A DNA stretch of 64,000 nt from an uncultured Prevotellaceae bacterium (GCA_947302275.1 CAMYUW010000013.1:1-64000); one strand, 5' to 3'. Shown: positions 34,439 through 44,383, numbered from the stretch's first letter. The notes: generated by a model from the letters alone, not told the origin. A program made the numbers and translations.

Positions 34439-36664
34439 TCATTGGCGTTCTTGGGCGGTTGCACACACGGCATCGGGGATGAGCGCCTGATCAACAGCTG
34501 TTACGCCGTGAAGCCTGAGTTCCAGGGCATCTCCCTTGAATGCAGCTCGGAATTTCTTGCAGTTTCCATCCATAAGTCTCAGAGACTCTCGATAAGTGGC
34601 AATGGCCTCTTGGGTATGACCCTGGCACAAGTGCACATGCCCAAGGTTCAGTAAATCCTGGGCAGTCGGGGTATCTTCCCTGGAAATGCGGTCATAGTAA
34701 TCCAGTGCACGGTCATAGTCACTTAATAAGAACGAGCACCACGCAATCGGCCTCCAGGCTCGATGTTTGGCCTTCTCCATCAGGTCAGCCTTGAAATATT
34801 GCTGCAAAGCATCGCTAGTACGGTTTTGTTCCAAAAGGACATGACCTATCGTGAGCGTCAGCGAAACATTTTCGGGAATCATGGCTTCGGCACGGCGATA
34901 GTATTCCAGCGCCATATCATATCGACCGAGTGCCCTGTGACAAGCCGCCATGTGGCGAATGTTCCAAGCATCATCCTCGTGCAGGAGTTCATATCGCTGA
35001 TAGTAGGTCAACGCCTTATCGTAATTTTGAGCATTCTGATAGGCAAAACCGATTTTTTGGTAAATGTGGTCATCGGTGACGTCGTCCATCCCTTCAAGGC
35101 GAGTGTAACACTTGATGGCATCATCATAAAAAGCATTTTTGAAATAAATGGTGCCCAAGAGTTCCAGAACTTGGGGATTGCGGGTAACGTGGCTTAATGG
35201 CAGGCAATCAGTCATGTCGAGCCGTGGATCATCCATGACGGGGAAAAACTCCCGACGTCGGGAAAATAGTTTGAAGAATCGGTACAGGTCCTGAACAAAG
35301 GCATTGATGATCGTCACGCGCCTGCGGCGGTCATCCGGCAGTTCGGCTTGTCTGGCTTCATTGATGGCAGCTTCCTGTTCCTCAAGTTGAGCGGACATCA
35401 TGGTGCGCTGGGACTCAGGGAGAGCCCCCAATGACAGACAGAAAGAGTATTTGTCGCTATTGCACAGGTAAGGAGCATGTTGTATCACCTCGGCCAGTGC
35501 CATTTTTCCTGCCCCTACATTTTCTACCACTGCCGAGTGGGCAGGATAGAAGGGTAAAAACCAGTTGCTCAAGGTCTTGAAGAAGGGGAATGACTTGAGG
35601 TGTGCAAAAGTAGCGATAAATACATCACTGCCTTCGATCTGCATGGCATTGAATTCCTCTATCTTGCGTGTAATGCCGCTCTGGTCTAGCCATTGTTGCC
35701 AATCGGGATTAGCTTCAATATCGCTCAAATCAATGATTTGGGAATCCTTGTCCTTGAGTTTGTCTATTATGTCAGGACGCACTTTCATGATATTGGGTAT
35801 CAAATCATTGCGAACGCGGTTCTTCACATTCTCGGTGTTGCGTGATCTGGCCAACTGCACTTGTATGCTCCACACGTCTTGATTGAAGTCAGACGCATCC
35901 TGCATGGCTGCCAGTCGGGTCTGAATGGCCTTAGAAGTGGAGGTGCGTTTCTTGTAGGCCAACAATGCGAGCATCGCACATGTCAAAGCGCGCAACTGTA
36001 CTTGCGGGTCATCGCTTAGTGAGTAAGCTTCCAACAGGATAAGCAGCTTGCCTTCATCATAAAATTTCATCAACCCCAAGAAAAGGGCGGCAACCAGCAG
36101 ACAACGGGTGTGAACCGGCAAAATGTCGCCAGTGATACAGAGCTTGAGGCTGCCACTATCGTCGGATGAAATCGGGAATGAAGACCAAACGCGGTTAAAT
36201 AATTTTGTCTCCAGTTCTTCGGCCTGATGCAGACGTGACAAAATGACATGACTGTCGCGTTGCTGATCGGGTACATTCTGAGCGAGTGACATCTCCTTGA
36301 CTGCGACACGGTACTCCTCAACAATGCTGACCAGTGATGTGTTAGCCAGTTCACGGCGACGGGCATAGAATACTTCAGGGCTGCTTGGCTCCATCAAACC
36401 GATGTAGCAAGTGTCGTTGAGGGTGTACAGGGATTGCCTGATACTTGTCAATATCTCATCACGTTGCGGATCCATCACCCCTTGTTCCAGATACTTGAGC
36501 ATGAAAGTATAGGACATGTTCAAGCGTTCCAACTCGTCATTGAGATTGCCTCGTCCCAGTTCATTGACCAAAGACGAGATGTGGCCAAAGGCATCTTTTA
36601 CCTCGGCGTCATCAATCGATTTGTTGGCCAGGCGATGGATATTTTCTATTTCTAGTTTGGTCAT
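34439..36664 (-). CDS. Large TPR-repeat protein
   Basis: 741 residues, cytoplasmic (no signal peptide). The N-terminal two thirds are mostly helical with no recognised domain; residues about 540-710 are tandem tetratricopeptide repeats (e.g. IYQKIGFAYQNAQNYDKALTYYQRYE; MAACHRALGRYDMALEYYRRAEAM). It probably mediates protein-protein contacts; partner unknown. Start at ATG 36664, with TATTTTTG on the minus strand at 36712-36719. It precedes dnaG by 13 bp and is probably cotranscribed, so a link with replication or cell cycle is possible but unproven. Confidence 0.82.
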   Translation of the reverse strand: MTKLEIENIHRLANKSIDDAEVKDAFGHISSLVNELGRGNLNDELERLNMSYTFMLKYLEQGVMDPQRDEILTSIRQSLYTLNDTCYIGLMEPSSPEVFYARRRELANTSLVSIVEEYRVAVKEMSLAQNVPDQQRDSHVILSRLHQAEELETKLFNRVWSSFPISSDDSGSLKLCITGDILPVHTRCLLVAALFLGLMKFYDEGKLLILLEAYSLSDDPQVQLRALTCAMLALLAYKKRTSTSKAIQTRLAAMQDASDFNQDVWSIQVQLARSRNTENVKNRVRNDLIPNIMKVRPDIIDKLKDKDSQIIDLSDIEANPDWQQWLDQSGITRKIEEFNAMQIEGSDVFIATFAHLKSFPFFKTLSNWFLPFYPAHSAVVENVGAGKMALAEVIQHAPYLCNSDKYSFCLSLGALPESQRTMMSAQLEEQEAAINEARQAELPDDRRRRVTIINAFVQDLYRFFKLFSRRREFFPVMDDPRLDMTDCLPLSHVTRNPQVLELLGTIYFKNAFYDDAIKCYTRLEGMDDVTDDHIYQKIGFAYQNAQNYDKALTYYQRYELLHEDDAWNIRHMAACHRALGRYDMALEYYRRAEAMIPENVSLTLTIGHVLLEQNRTSDALQQYFKADLMEKAKHRAWRPIAWCSFLLSDYDRALDYYDRISREDTPTAQDLLNLGHVHLCQGHTQEAIATYRESLRLMDGNCKKFRAAFKGDALELRLHGVTAVDQALIPDAVCATAQERQ

Positions 36665-36761
36665 TGGACAATTATTTCTTCTTTTTCGTTGAAGAGACAG
36701 CAAATATGATGCAAAAATAACAATAAATGTCTTTACAGTCGAATTTTCTTGGTGATTTATG

Positions 36762-36790
36762 TTGATTATAGAAATATTTCCGTAATTTTG
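36762..36790 (+). promoter_or_regulatory. Promoter of DUF4293 gene
   Basis: TTG at 36762-36764, 18 nt, TAATTTTG at 36783-36790, 37 nt before the ATG. Confidence 0.6.
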
Positions 36791-36827
36791 CGCAAAATTA
36801 ATAACAACGAAATTTAAATATCAAATT

Positions 36828-37277
36828 ATGGTTATTCAACGCATCCAATCAATCTATCTGCTCATTGCAGTGATTTTAATGGTGGTATTTGCCTTTTTCC
36901 CCGCTTTGACGTTTGAGCTGGCCGACAAGACGGTTCTCTATGGAGCTCTTGAGAGTGGCAGGGCCGGAAGTCTGCACGTCAACCCGCTATTGATCACGTT
37001 GATCATCCTGATCTCGTTACTTGCTCTTATTGATATCTTCCTGTTCAAGAATCTTCAACGTCAGATGACTGTCTGCTTTGTTGATATCATTATTGGACTT
37101 GCCATGCTTGTAGCCATTTGCATTCAGGCATTTGTTGTTGGCAACCGTGAGGGTTGGACCGTTAATTGGCAGTGGTACATGCTGTTGCCGGTGCTGTCGA
37201 TTATCTTCCTGATGCTGGCCCACAAGTCCATGTCTAATGACAAGAAGAAATTGCGTGACGCCGACAGGCTCAGGTAA
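36828..37277 (+). CDS. DUF4293 family membrane protein
   Basis: 149 residues with four transmembrane helices (about 7-25, 54-72, 80-102 and 115-133) and the conserved start MVIQRIQSIYLLIA. The family is nearly confined to Bacteroidetes and has no known function. Followed 51 bp later by the NhaD antiporter; possibly one transcript. Confidence 0.85.
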   Translation: MVIQRIQSIYLLIAVILMVVFAFFPALTFELADKTVLYGALESGRAGSLHVNPLLITLIILISLLALIDIFLFKNLQRQMTVCFVDIIIGLAMLVAICIQAFVVGNREGWTVNWQWYMLLPVLSIIFLMLAHKSMSNDKKKLRDADRLR

Positions 37278-37328
37278 CGGTTAGGTTATTAATCACAGAT
37301 TATAGGATTTCTTAAATTCTGACTGACG

Positions 37329-38666
37329 ATGATTACTGCGATGATAGTCGTCTTTGTAATTGGCTACTTGCTGATTGCACTGGAACATCCACTCCACATC
37401 AATAAAGCGACTTTTGCATTGCTCACGTGTGGCATCATGTGGAGCATATATGCCTTAATGGGTGACAATCCTGAAATCCATCATGGCATAGTGACACAGT
37501 TGGGCGACACCTGTGAAATTGTAGTGTTCCTCATTGGTGCTATGACCATTGTGGAAATCATCGACCGCTATGGCGGGTTCTCGTTTATCACCGAGAACAT
37601 CCATGCCAAGAGCAAGCGACACTTGTTGTGGATTTTGTGTTCCTTGTCCTTTTTGATGTCGGCAGTGCTTGACAACATGACCACCACCATCATTATGGTG
37701 ATGATGTTGCGCCGCTTGCTCAGTGACCAGAAAGACCGATGGCTGTTTGCCGGCCTGATTGTCATTGCAGCTAACGCTGGTGGCGCATTCTCACCCATTG
37801 GTGACGTGACCACTATCATGCTGTGGATGGATGAGAAGGTTTCATCGGTAGGTCTTATCATCAATTTGCTGATCCCCAGCATTGTGGCTATGGTAATACC
37901 TGTCTTCATTGCCCAGTACTTTCTCAAGGAAGGCAAGATGCAGACAATCACGACGATGGCCGACAAGAATCCTGGCTTGCATGAGCGTCATCCCCACTTG
38001 AGTAAAGCCATGCTCATCATCGGCGTTTCGGGACTGTTGTTTGTGCCTATTTTCAAGACAATCACAGGCCTGCCTCCTTTCATGGGCATTATGCTCTCGC
38101 TGGGTGTGATCTGGGGTGTAACTGAGATATGGGTTAAGCGCTTCAAGATTGACTCCAAAATGGGTGGTCGCGTTTCGTCGGCACTCCATACCATCGACAT
38201 GCCTACCATCCTTTTCTTCTTGGGCATCCTGATGGCCGTTTCGGCACTCTCAGAGGTGGGAGCCTTGAATACTCTCGCCAATGACATGAACACCAAGATT
38301 CACCAGCCAGTGCTGATGACTTCGGTGATTGGTGTTCTTTCATCTATTGTCGATAACGTGCCTCTGGTTTCGGCTTGTATCAAGATGTTTGAGAACATGG
38401 TTCCCCCAGGCACCACAGATCCTTATTTGCTCACTTTTATTGAGGATGGCTTGTTCTGGCACCTGCTCACGTTCTGTGCCGGTGTGGGTGGCTCACTGCT
38501 GATTATCGGTTCCGCTGCCGGTGTGGTGGCCATGGGCATTGAGAAGATTCCGTTCTTCTGGTATGTGAAGAAAATTACGCTGCTGGCTCTTGCTGGCTAT
38601 ATTGCAGGTATTCTCATTATTTGTCTGGAATCCCTGTTCCCGTTCTTCTTGCAGACAGCAGGGTAG
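37329..38666 (+). CDS. nhaD: NhaD-type Na+/H+ antiporter
   Basis: 445-residue polytopic inner-membrane protein of the ion-transporter superfamily. Motifs: EHPLHINKATFALLTCGIMW near the start, SAVLDNMTTTIIMVMMLRRL, and GGAFSPIGDVTTIMLWM, all conserved in NhaD. It expels Na+ or Li+ in exchange for H+. A hairpin terminator lies about 45 bp downstream. Confidence 0.92.
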   Translation: MITAMIVVFVIGYLLIALEHPLHINKATFALLTCGIMWSIYALMGDNPEIHHGIVTQLGDTCEIVVFLIGAMTIVEIIDRYGGFSFITENIHAKSKRHLLWILCSLSFLMSAVLDNMTTTIIMVMMLRRLLSDQKDRWLFAGLIVIAANAGGAFSPIGDVTTIMLWMDEKVSSVGLIINLLIPSIVAMVIPVFIAQYFLKEGKMQTITTMADKNPGLHERHPHLSKAMLIIGVSGLLFVPIFKTITGLPPFMGIMLSLGVIWGVTEIWVKRFKIDSKMGGRVSSALHTIDMPTILFFLGILMAVSALSEVGALNTLANDMNTKIHQPVLMTSVIGVLSSIVDNVPLVSACIKMFENMVPPGTTDPYLLTFIEDGLFWHLLTFCAGVGGSLLIIGSAAGVVAMGIEKIPFFWYVKKITLLALAGYIAGILIICLESLFPFFLQTAG

Positions 38667-38709
38667 CAGCTATAGATACTATAGAAGCTATAGAGGTTAT
38701 AGACATAGA

Positions 38710-38754
38710 GAATTCCCACTGTGAACAAGGTTTTCAACGGTGGGAATTCTTTTT
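38710..38754. terminator. Bidirectional terminator between nhaD and GH20 gene
   Basis: GAATTCCCAC (38710-38719) pairs perfectly with GTGGGAATTC (38740-38749), then TTTTTG. Confidence 0.88.
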
Positions 38755-38771
38755 GTTAGATGATAACAGTT

Positions 38772-40436
38772 TTAGTCCTTGGGGTTGTCCTCGTCTTCCG
38801 AGACTAGGCTCTTGGCACGATAGGTCCAGTTGTAATGCTTGTAAATCTCCACGAGGCGGGGCAGGCGTGTCTTGAAGTCCTGATAGTTCTTGTCTTGGGG
38901 CTGGATCCACTGCAACTCGGCTAGGGCCGCCATGCGGGGCAGCACCTGATACTGTATCTGCGGCTCACAGGTGATGTATTCGGTCCACAGGTTGGCCTGG
39001 GCACCCAGGATATGGTGACGCTTGTCGGCAGGAAGGTCGGCAGCGACAGGCTCAAATTCATAGACCTTCTTGAGTGTATTACAGCCACCGAAGGCCGTCG
39101 GCTCATTCCAGGTTTTATCAGTCTGGTAATAGTCAAAATATAGAGGTTCCACGGGGGTCATAATCACGTCGTGTCCCTGCAGGGCGCCCTGGGCACCAGG
39201 TTCTGCTCCTCTCCACGACATAATGGTTGCTGTCGTATCAACATCGCATCCCAATAACTCATCCCAGCCGATAATGCGCTTCCCATGTTCTGCCAGATAC
39301 TGTTGAACCTGGGTCGTGAACCACCCTTGCAGTAGCGCCTCGGCACTCTGTTTGCCTTTGGCTTGCAGACCTAGTTTCCTGATGCGCTGCTGGCACAAGG
39401 GGCACTCCTGCCAACGCACGCGAGGGGACTCATCGCCACCGATGTGGATATATTCCCCAGGGAACAGTTGCATGACCTCGTCGAGCACGTCCTTGACAAA
39501 TTGCAGCGTGTGGTCCTTGCCGACACACAGGATGTCGTCATGAACGCCCCACATGCCCCATACCTCGTACGGTCCGCCTGTACAACCCATTTCGGGATAT
39601 GCGGCCAGTGCGCCCAGCATGTGACCGGGCATATCAATTTCGGGGATGATGGTGATGTAGCGTTCAGCGGCATAGCGCACGATGTCGCGGATTTCCTCTT
39701 GGGTGTAATAGCCACCGTAGCGGATACCGTCGTTTACAGGTGAGTTGTGACCTAGGGTAGTGCCGTTGCGCCAGCCTCCCACTTCGGCCAATCGTGGATA
39801 CTTCTTGATTTCCACCCGCCATCCCTGGTCATCGGTCAGGTGCCAATGCAGGCGATTCATGCCGTGCAGCGCCATGATGTCGAGGTAGCGTTTCACCGTT
39901 TCCACACCGAAGAAATGCCTGGAGCAGTCAAGGTGCATGCCACGATAGCCAAACCGCGGGCTGGAGGCCACCTGGGCGGCAGGCAACAGCATCTGGTCGG
40001 TCTTGCCCACGGGAATGGACTTGCGCAGGGTTTGAATGCCGTAAAACACCCCGGCAGGGGTCTTGCCGGCGATTTCAACACTCTTTGCGGTCACATTAAT
40101 CCGGTAGCTCTCATCACTGCCCATCTTCGGGTCCAGCATCAGGGAAATGCAACCATAATTATTCATGGGAGGGTTAACGGGACGAGTGCTTATGTGGATT
40201 CCGGTCAACTCCTCGACATACTGGCTGAGCATCGCGGCATTGCGCTCCATGTCCCTGTTGCCAATCGGATAATCAATCAGGCAGCGGTTCGTCAGCTTGA
40301 AGTCGGCACTCTTGATGCAATCAATCCTGTAGGGCAGGGGCACCACACGATAGTCGGCACGATTGCCCTGTGCCATTGCCGCCGAGGCAAGCATCATCGC
40401 AGTCAGTAGGCAAATAATGATCTGTTGTATTTTCAT
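38772..40436 (-). CDS. Beta-N-acetylhexosaminidase, GH20
   Basis: 554 residues, secreted or periplasmic (signal ends near AAMAQ). A GH20b alpha-beta domain (about 25-150) is followed by the TIM barrel with GYRGMHLDCSRHFF, HWHLTDDQGW and the catalytic pair in HIGGDESP (Asp-Glu, substrate-assisted mechanism). Releases terminal GlcNAc or GalNAc from glycans such as mucin, N-glycans or chitin oligomers. The C-terminus lacks extra binding modules. The frame is open to 40541, but ATG 40436 gives the signal peptide; TATATTTG on the minus strand (40468-40461) is a possible -7 box. Confidence 0.94.
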   Translation of the reverse strand: MKIQQIIICLLTAMMLASAAMAQGNRADYRVVPLPYRIDCIKSADFKLTNRCLIDYPIGNRDMERNAAMLSQYVEELTGIHISTRPVNPPMNNYGCISLMLDPKMGSDESYRINVTAKSVEIAGKTPAGVFYGIQTLRKSIPVGKTDQMLLPAAQVASSPRFGYRGMHLDCSRHFFGVETVKRYLDIMALHGMNRLHWHLTDDQGWRVEIKKYPRLAEVGGWRNGTTLGHNSPVNDGIRYGGYYTQEEIRDIVRYAAERYITIIPEIDMPGHMLGALAAYPEMGCTGGPYEVWGMWGVHDDILCVGKDHTLQFVKDVLDEVMQLFPGEYIHIGGDESPRVRWQECPLCQQRIRKLGLQAKGKQSAEALLQGWFTTQVQQYLAEHGKRIIGWDELLGCDVDTTATIMSWRGAEPGAQGALQGHDVIMTPVEPLYFDYYQTDKTWNEPTAFGGCNTLKKVYEFEPVAADLPADKRHHILGAQANLWTEYITCEPQIQYQVLPRMAALAELQWIQPQDKNYQDFKTRLPRLVEIYKHYNWTYRAKSLVSEDEDNPKD

Positions 40437-40545
40437 AATGACGAAATGGTTAAGTTTCTGCAAATATACTAATAATGTTTTTGTTTTCATGATTTCATTT
40501 CGTTTTTTCGTCCATTTCGTCCACGCGTGCACGCCAGGCAAAACA

Positions 40546-40571
40546 AGGAGGGCTGAGCATAGCCCAACCCT
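40546..40571 (-). terminator. Terminator after M49 peptidase gene
   Basis: Minus strand AGGGTTGGGCT, loop, AGCCCTCCT, then TGTTTTG; stem has a two-base bulge. It lies 40 bp after the stop. Confidence 0.6.
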
Positions 40572-40610
40572 CTCGTCAGTTAAATCAATGATTTCCTCTC
40601 TCTCGGCAGA

Positions 40611-42611
40611 TTAGTGGGTCAGGGGAGAGTAGTCCTGGCCGTAGCGCAGCATCTGGTCGATGTAGCCCTCGGTGTAGGAAACCTTCACGTCGATGAGCTT
40701 GCCGTTCTTGTCATACACGGGAGTGTAGATGGGGTTGACAAAGCCCTTGTAGGGGGCAATGTTCAAGCCCTCATAGCGGGCAAGCACTTCCTTGTGGATT
40801 TCGGGATCTACCTTGACACCGTAGGTCTCAACCAGCTGGCGTCCTGCCTCGTAATCGCCTTCACTCTTGATGCGCTGAACCTCGGCCAGCAGCTGGGCGA
40901 ACAGGCCGCGCAGCTTCTCGTAGTCGTTGACGCGGATATAGGTCTTGCCGTCGCGCTTCACATACTCGATGACGTTGTCCTTCTTGCCATGCTGGTAGCA
41001 CCACTCGCTGATGAACTTGCGGTTGCGCATGTGGGCCTCCTCGATGTCCTTGCCCGGCACGATGCGGGTCAGCTGGGTCATCAGGCCGTTCATGATGTAC
41101 TTGTAGTACTCGGCCTTGTAGGTGTCCATATTGGGGAAGATGCCCAGTTCCACCAGTTTGGGATCGGCCAGGTAATAGAGGGCGAACAGGTCGGCACGGC
41201 CTTCCTCAAGCGATGAGCCATAGGCCTTAAGTGCATCCTGGTCAACACCGGGCAGCAGTTGGCCCGAAGCGTGGCCGAGGCACTCGTGCAGGTCGGTATG
41301 CAGCGCGTCAGCGATATCGAGATATTTCTTCATCAGTTCCACCTCGACGTTGCTGTAAGCAAACTCCTCGTTAAAGCCCGTACCTGCAGCCACCTTGTTG
41401 TAGGCATCGGTGATATTGTCGATGGAAACCGACTTGGAACCGTGTGCGGCACGAATCCAGTTGCTGTTGGGCAGGTTGATGCCGATGGGAGTCGAGGGAT
41501 AGCTGTCACCAGCCAGGATGGCAGCGGTGATGACCTTGGCGCTCACGCCCTTGACGTTCTTCTTCTTGAAGCGGTCATCAACGGGCGAATTGCTCTCGAA
41601 ATACTGGGCGTTGTCGCTGATGAGCTTGGAACGGCGCGAAGCGGCCTTGTCCTTGAAATTGACCATGCCTTCCCACGAACCGGTCATGCCCAGGGGGTCG
41701 CCATAGCTCTCGATAAAGCCGTTGATAAAGTCCACATCGCTCTTGGTCTCCTCGGCCCACATGATGCTGTAGTCATCAAAGGTCTTCAGCGAGCCGGTCT
41801 GGTAGAACTTGATCAGCTCGTTGATGTAGGCGCGCTGGCCTTCATTCTCGGCTACTGTGGCAGCTTTCTGGAGCCAATAGACGATTTTCTCAATGGCCTT
41901 GCTGTAGAGGCCGCCCACCTTGTAAGGCTCCTCGACAATCTTGCCATTGCGCTTCACCACCTTGCAGTTCAAGCCCCACGAGATGGGGGTGAGGTCGGTG
42001 GTGTCCTTCAGGTTGTTGTAGAAATCTTCTACTTCCTGCTGGGTCACGCCCTCATACATGTTGCAGGCAGAGGTGAGGATCAGGTCCTGGCCATCGGCCT
42101 GGTTAACACGCTTGGCCATGAACTCGGGGTCAAAGATGACACGGTCGAGTACTTTTTTCTCGCCTGCACGCTTGTCGGCACCGGGTAGGGCAGCGAACTG
42201 CTTGTCAAAGAAATCCTTGGAGAATTCGGGCTGGAACTTGTCCATCGAGTAGTGGTGATGGATACCATTGCCAAACCACACCTGCTTCAGATACTTCAGG
42301 AACGCCTGGTAGTCCTTGCTGTTCTTGTCACCCTTGTAGTTACGGTAAATGTCCTCAAGGGTCTGACGAACCATGAGGTTGTACTTGCAGTTCTGGTCAA
42401 AGAGGATGTCGCGGCCATTAAGGGCTGCCTCGGTGAGGTAATAAACCAGCTCCTTCTGCTGGAGGGAGAGCTCCTCAAATCCGGGCACCTGATAGCGAAG
42501 CACCTCAATGTCGGCAAAGCGGTCAACCGAGTAATCAAAGTTGCTGTTCTGTGCCATAGCGGTTGTTGATAGTGCCGTCATTGCAATAGCGGCTAGGATG
42601 GTTTTCTTCAT
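40611..42611 (-). CDS. Dipeptidyl peptidase III (M49)
   Basis: 666 residues with a signal peptide (ends near TAMAQ). The zinc motif HECLGH lies near residue 450, followed by EEGRADLFALY, whose Glu is the third metal ligand; this is the M49 signature, and HECLGH is the form seen in Bacteroides DPP III. It removes dipeptides from the N-terminus of peptides. The signal peptide implies a periplasmic enzyme in peptide use. It lies upstream of GH20, in the same direction, but a terminator separates them. Confidence 0.93.
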   Translation of the reverse strand: MKKTILAAIAMTALSTTAMAQNSNFDYSVDRFADIEVLRYQVPGFEELSLQQKELVYYLTEAALNGRDILFDQNCKYNLMVRQTLEDIYRNYKGDKNSKDYQAFLKYLKQVWFGNGIHHHYSMDKFQPEFSKDFFDKQFAALPGADKRAGEKKVLDRVIFDPEFMAKRVNQADGQDLILTSACNMYEGVTQQEVEDFYNNLKDTTDLTPISWGLNCKVVKRNGKIVEEPYKVGGLYSKAIEKIVYWLQKAATVAENEGQRAYINELIKFYQTGSLKTFDDYSIMWAEETKSDVDFINGFIESYGDPLGMTGSWEGMVNFKDKAASRRSKLISDNAQYFESNSPVDDRFKKKNVKGVSAKVITAAILAGDSYPSTPIGINLPNSNWIRAAHGSKSVSIDNITDAYNKVAAGTGFNEEFAYSNVEVELMKKYLDIADALHTDLHECLGHASGQLLPGVDQDALKAYGSSLEEGRADLFALYYLADPKLVELGIFPNMDTYKAEYYKYIMNGLMTQLTRIVPGKDIEEAHMRNRKFISEWCYQHGKKDNVIEYVKRDGKTYIRVNDYEKLRGLFAQLLAEVQRIKSEGDYEAGRQLVETYGVKVDPEIHKEVLARYEGLNIAPYKGFVNPIYTPVYDKNGKLIDVKVSYTEGYIDQMLRYGQDYSPLTH

Positions 42612-42661
42612 AAATCTGTTTTATTCCTAATGTTTATATTAATGATCAGTTGTGAAGTGCT

Positions 42662-43120
42662 TTACTTGCCGTTACCACCGTGATAGATGATGTTGTTCTT
42701 ATCCATGATGGTGAGCTCCTCCTTGCCGGCAGTGCTCTTGATGACGTAGATCTTGCCACTGCCATCCTTCATCAGGTAGTTGCCCTTTTGCATCACGCAT
42801 TGTTTGGTCTCAACCATCTGGCTGGGCTTGCTGTCCTTGGCCTGGCCCGGTTCCCACATGCTCAGGCGGTAGGTTCCGTCGGCAAGGTTTTCGAGCTTCA
42901 CTTGATACTCTTTGGTGTTGAATTCGGCCACGGTGTGGTCTTTGCCATCCTCGGTGGGAGCAGCTCTCTCGACATTCACCACGGGCGCCTTGGAAGTTTC
43001 AGCCTTCTGGGCGGCCTGCTCGGTTTCGGGAGCGTTGTCACCAGTCTTGGCGGGTTTCTCGTTGCAAGCGGTCATGGCCATCATTGCCACGGCAGCAAAA
43101 AGGATAAAATACTTTTTCAT
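42662..43120 (-). CDS. Small lipoprotein, NlpE-like
   Basis: 152 residues. A lipoprotein signal with Cys after MTA (about residue 20) is followed by an Ala/Glu/Lys-rich linker (to about 60) and a small beta-rich domain (TVAEFNTKEYQVKLENLADG ... KEELTIMDKNNIIYHG) that resembles the NlpE N-terminal fold. Outer- or inner-membrane anchored; function unknown. The frame is open to 43324, but the ATG at 43120 gives the lipobox; it is preceded by an A9 run. It follows the rRNA methyltransferase gene. Confidence 0.8.
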   Translation of the reverse strand: MKKYFILFAAVAMMAMTACNEKPAKTGDNAPETEQAAQKAETSKAPVVNVERAAPTEDGKDHTVAEFNTKEYQVKLENLADGTYRLSMWEPGQAKDSKPSQMVETKQCVMQKGNYLMKDGSGKIYVIKSTAGKEELTIMDKNNIIYHGGNGK

Positions 43121-43151
43121 TTTTTTTTGATAACTGTTATTGTGATTAATT

Positions 43152-43183
43152 CGTTTTTCCGTTTTTCCGTTTTTCCGTTTTTC
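43152..43183. repeat. Four tandem CGTTTTTC units
   Basis: An 8-nt unit repeated four times without change, followed by GCGTGCACGCC, which also occurs at 40525-40535. It lies just before the methyltransferase stop. Confidence 0.8.
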
Positions 43184-43196
43184 CGCGTGCACGCCA

Positions 43197-44378
43197 TCAT
43201 TCCACATACAGGACCAGCCCCTTGAGGTATTCGCCCTCGGGGTGGTAGATGTTGATGGGATGGTCGGCGGGCTGGGTGAGCTGGTGCAGGATGCGCACCT
43301 TGCGGCGCGTCTGAGCGGCTGCACTGAACACGGCCAGTCGGAACTGCTCCTTGTTAACGGCCTGGGAGCAGGAGAAGGTGAACAGGATACTGCCGTGAGG
43401 CATTTTCTCCAGTGCCTTGGCGTTCAGGCGACGGTAGCCCACCAGGGCGTTGCGCAGGGCACTCTTGTGCTTGGCAAACGCGGGTGGATCCAGGATGACG
43501 AGGTCGTAGGCGTTAGGCTCCATATTGTCGAGAAACTTGAAAGCATCCTCGGCAAATGACTTGTGGCGGCCGTCCTCGGGTGCGAAATTCAGAGCCACAT
43601 TGTCGTCGGTAAGCCTTACTGCCTTGGCTGAACTGTCTACCGAGTGTACCAGCTGGGCTCCGCCACGCAGGGCATATACCGAGAATCCGCCCGTGTAGCA
43701 GAACATGTTGAGAACCCTACGGCCATTGCTGTAATGTTCCAGCAGACGGCGGTTCTCGCGCTGATCGACAAAGAAGCCCGTCTTCTGTCCCTTGAGCCAA
43801 TCCACATGGAAGCGCAGTCCGTTCTCCAGCGCCTCATCGGTCTCCATGCCGCCGATGATGTAGTCGTTCATCGGGTCGAGATGGGCCTTGTAGGGCAGGG
43901 TAGTCTCGCTCTTGTAATAGACATTGCGGATGCCGGGTAACTTGGTCAATCCCTTAGCGATAATGTCGCGGGCAAAGTGCATGCCGGGAGAGTGGGCCTG
44001 CATGACAGCAGTGGGACCATAAATGTCCACCACGAGTCCGGGCAGGAAGTCGCCCTCGCCATGAATGAGGCGGAAGGCGTTGTTGTCTTCGCGCTGCAAT
44101 CCTAACGCTTGGCGCATCCTGTAAGCATCGTTAAGGCGCTGCTCGTAGAATGCCTCGTCGATGGCCCTGTCGTCAAAGGTGAGCATTCTCACGGCGATGC
44201 TCCCGATCTGACTGTGTCCGTTGCCTATAAGCGTGCCGTCGTGGGCATACACGGTCACCAGGTCGCCCTCCTCGATGGTGTCGTCGGCAGCCGCGATGGC
44301 CCCCGAGAACACCCAGGGATGGAACCGCTGCAGTGACTCTTCCTTGCCGCGCTTGAGTGTAACGGTTTTATAGATCAT
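43197..44378 (-). CDS. RlmI-type rRNA (cytosine-C5) methyltransferase
   Basis: 393 residues. N-terminal PUA domain (about 1-75: HPWVFSGAI), an EEHUB-like segment, then a class I SAM methyltransferase with MFCYTGGFSVYAL (SAM loop), LVILDPPAFAKHK (catalytic motif) and FTFSCSQ (nucleophile Cys region). In E. coli, RlmI methylates C1962 of 23S rRNA; the exact target here is inferred. Confidence 0.92.
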   Translation of the reverse strand: MIYKTVTLKRGKEESLQRFHPWVFSGAIAAADDTIEEGDLVTVYAHDGTLIGNGHSQIGSIAVRMLTFDDRAIDEAFYEQRLNDAYRMRQALGLQREDNNAFRLIHGEGDFLPGLVVDIYGPTAVMQAHSPGMHFARDIIAKGLTKLPGIRNVYYKSETTLPYKAHLDPMNDYIIGGMETDEALENGLRFHVDWLKGQKTGFFVDQRENRRLLEHYSNGRRVLNMFCYTGGFSVYALRGGAQLVHSVDSSAKAVRLTDDNVALNFAPEDGRHKSFAEDAFKFLDNMEPNAYDLVILDPPAFAKHKSALRNALVGYRRLNAKALEKMPHGSILFTFSCSQAVNKEQFRLAVFSAAAQTRRKVRILHQLTQPADHPINIYHPEGEYLKGLVLYVE

Positions 44379-44383
44379 GTTGT

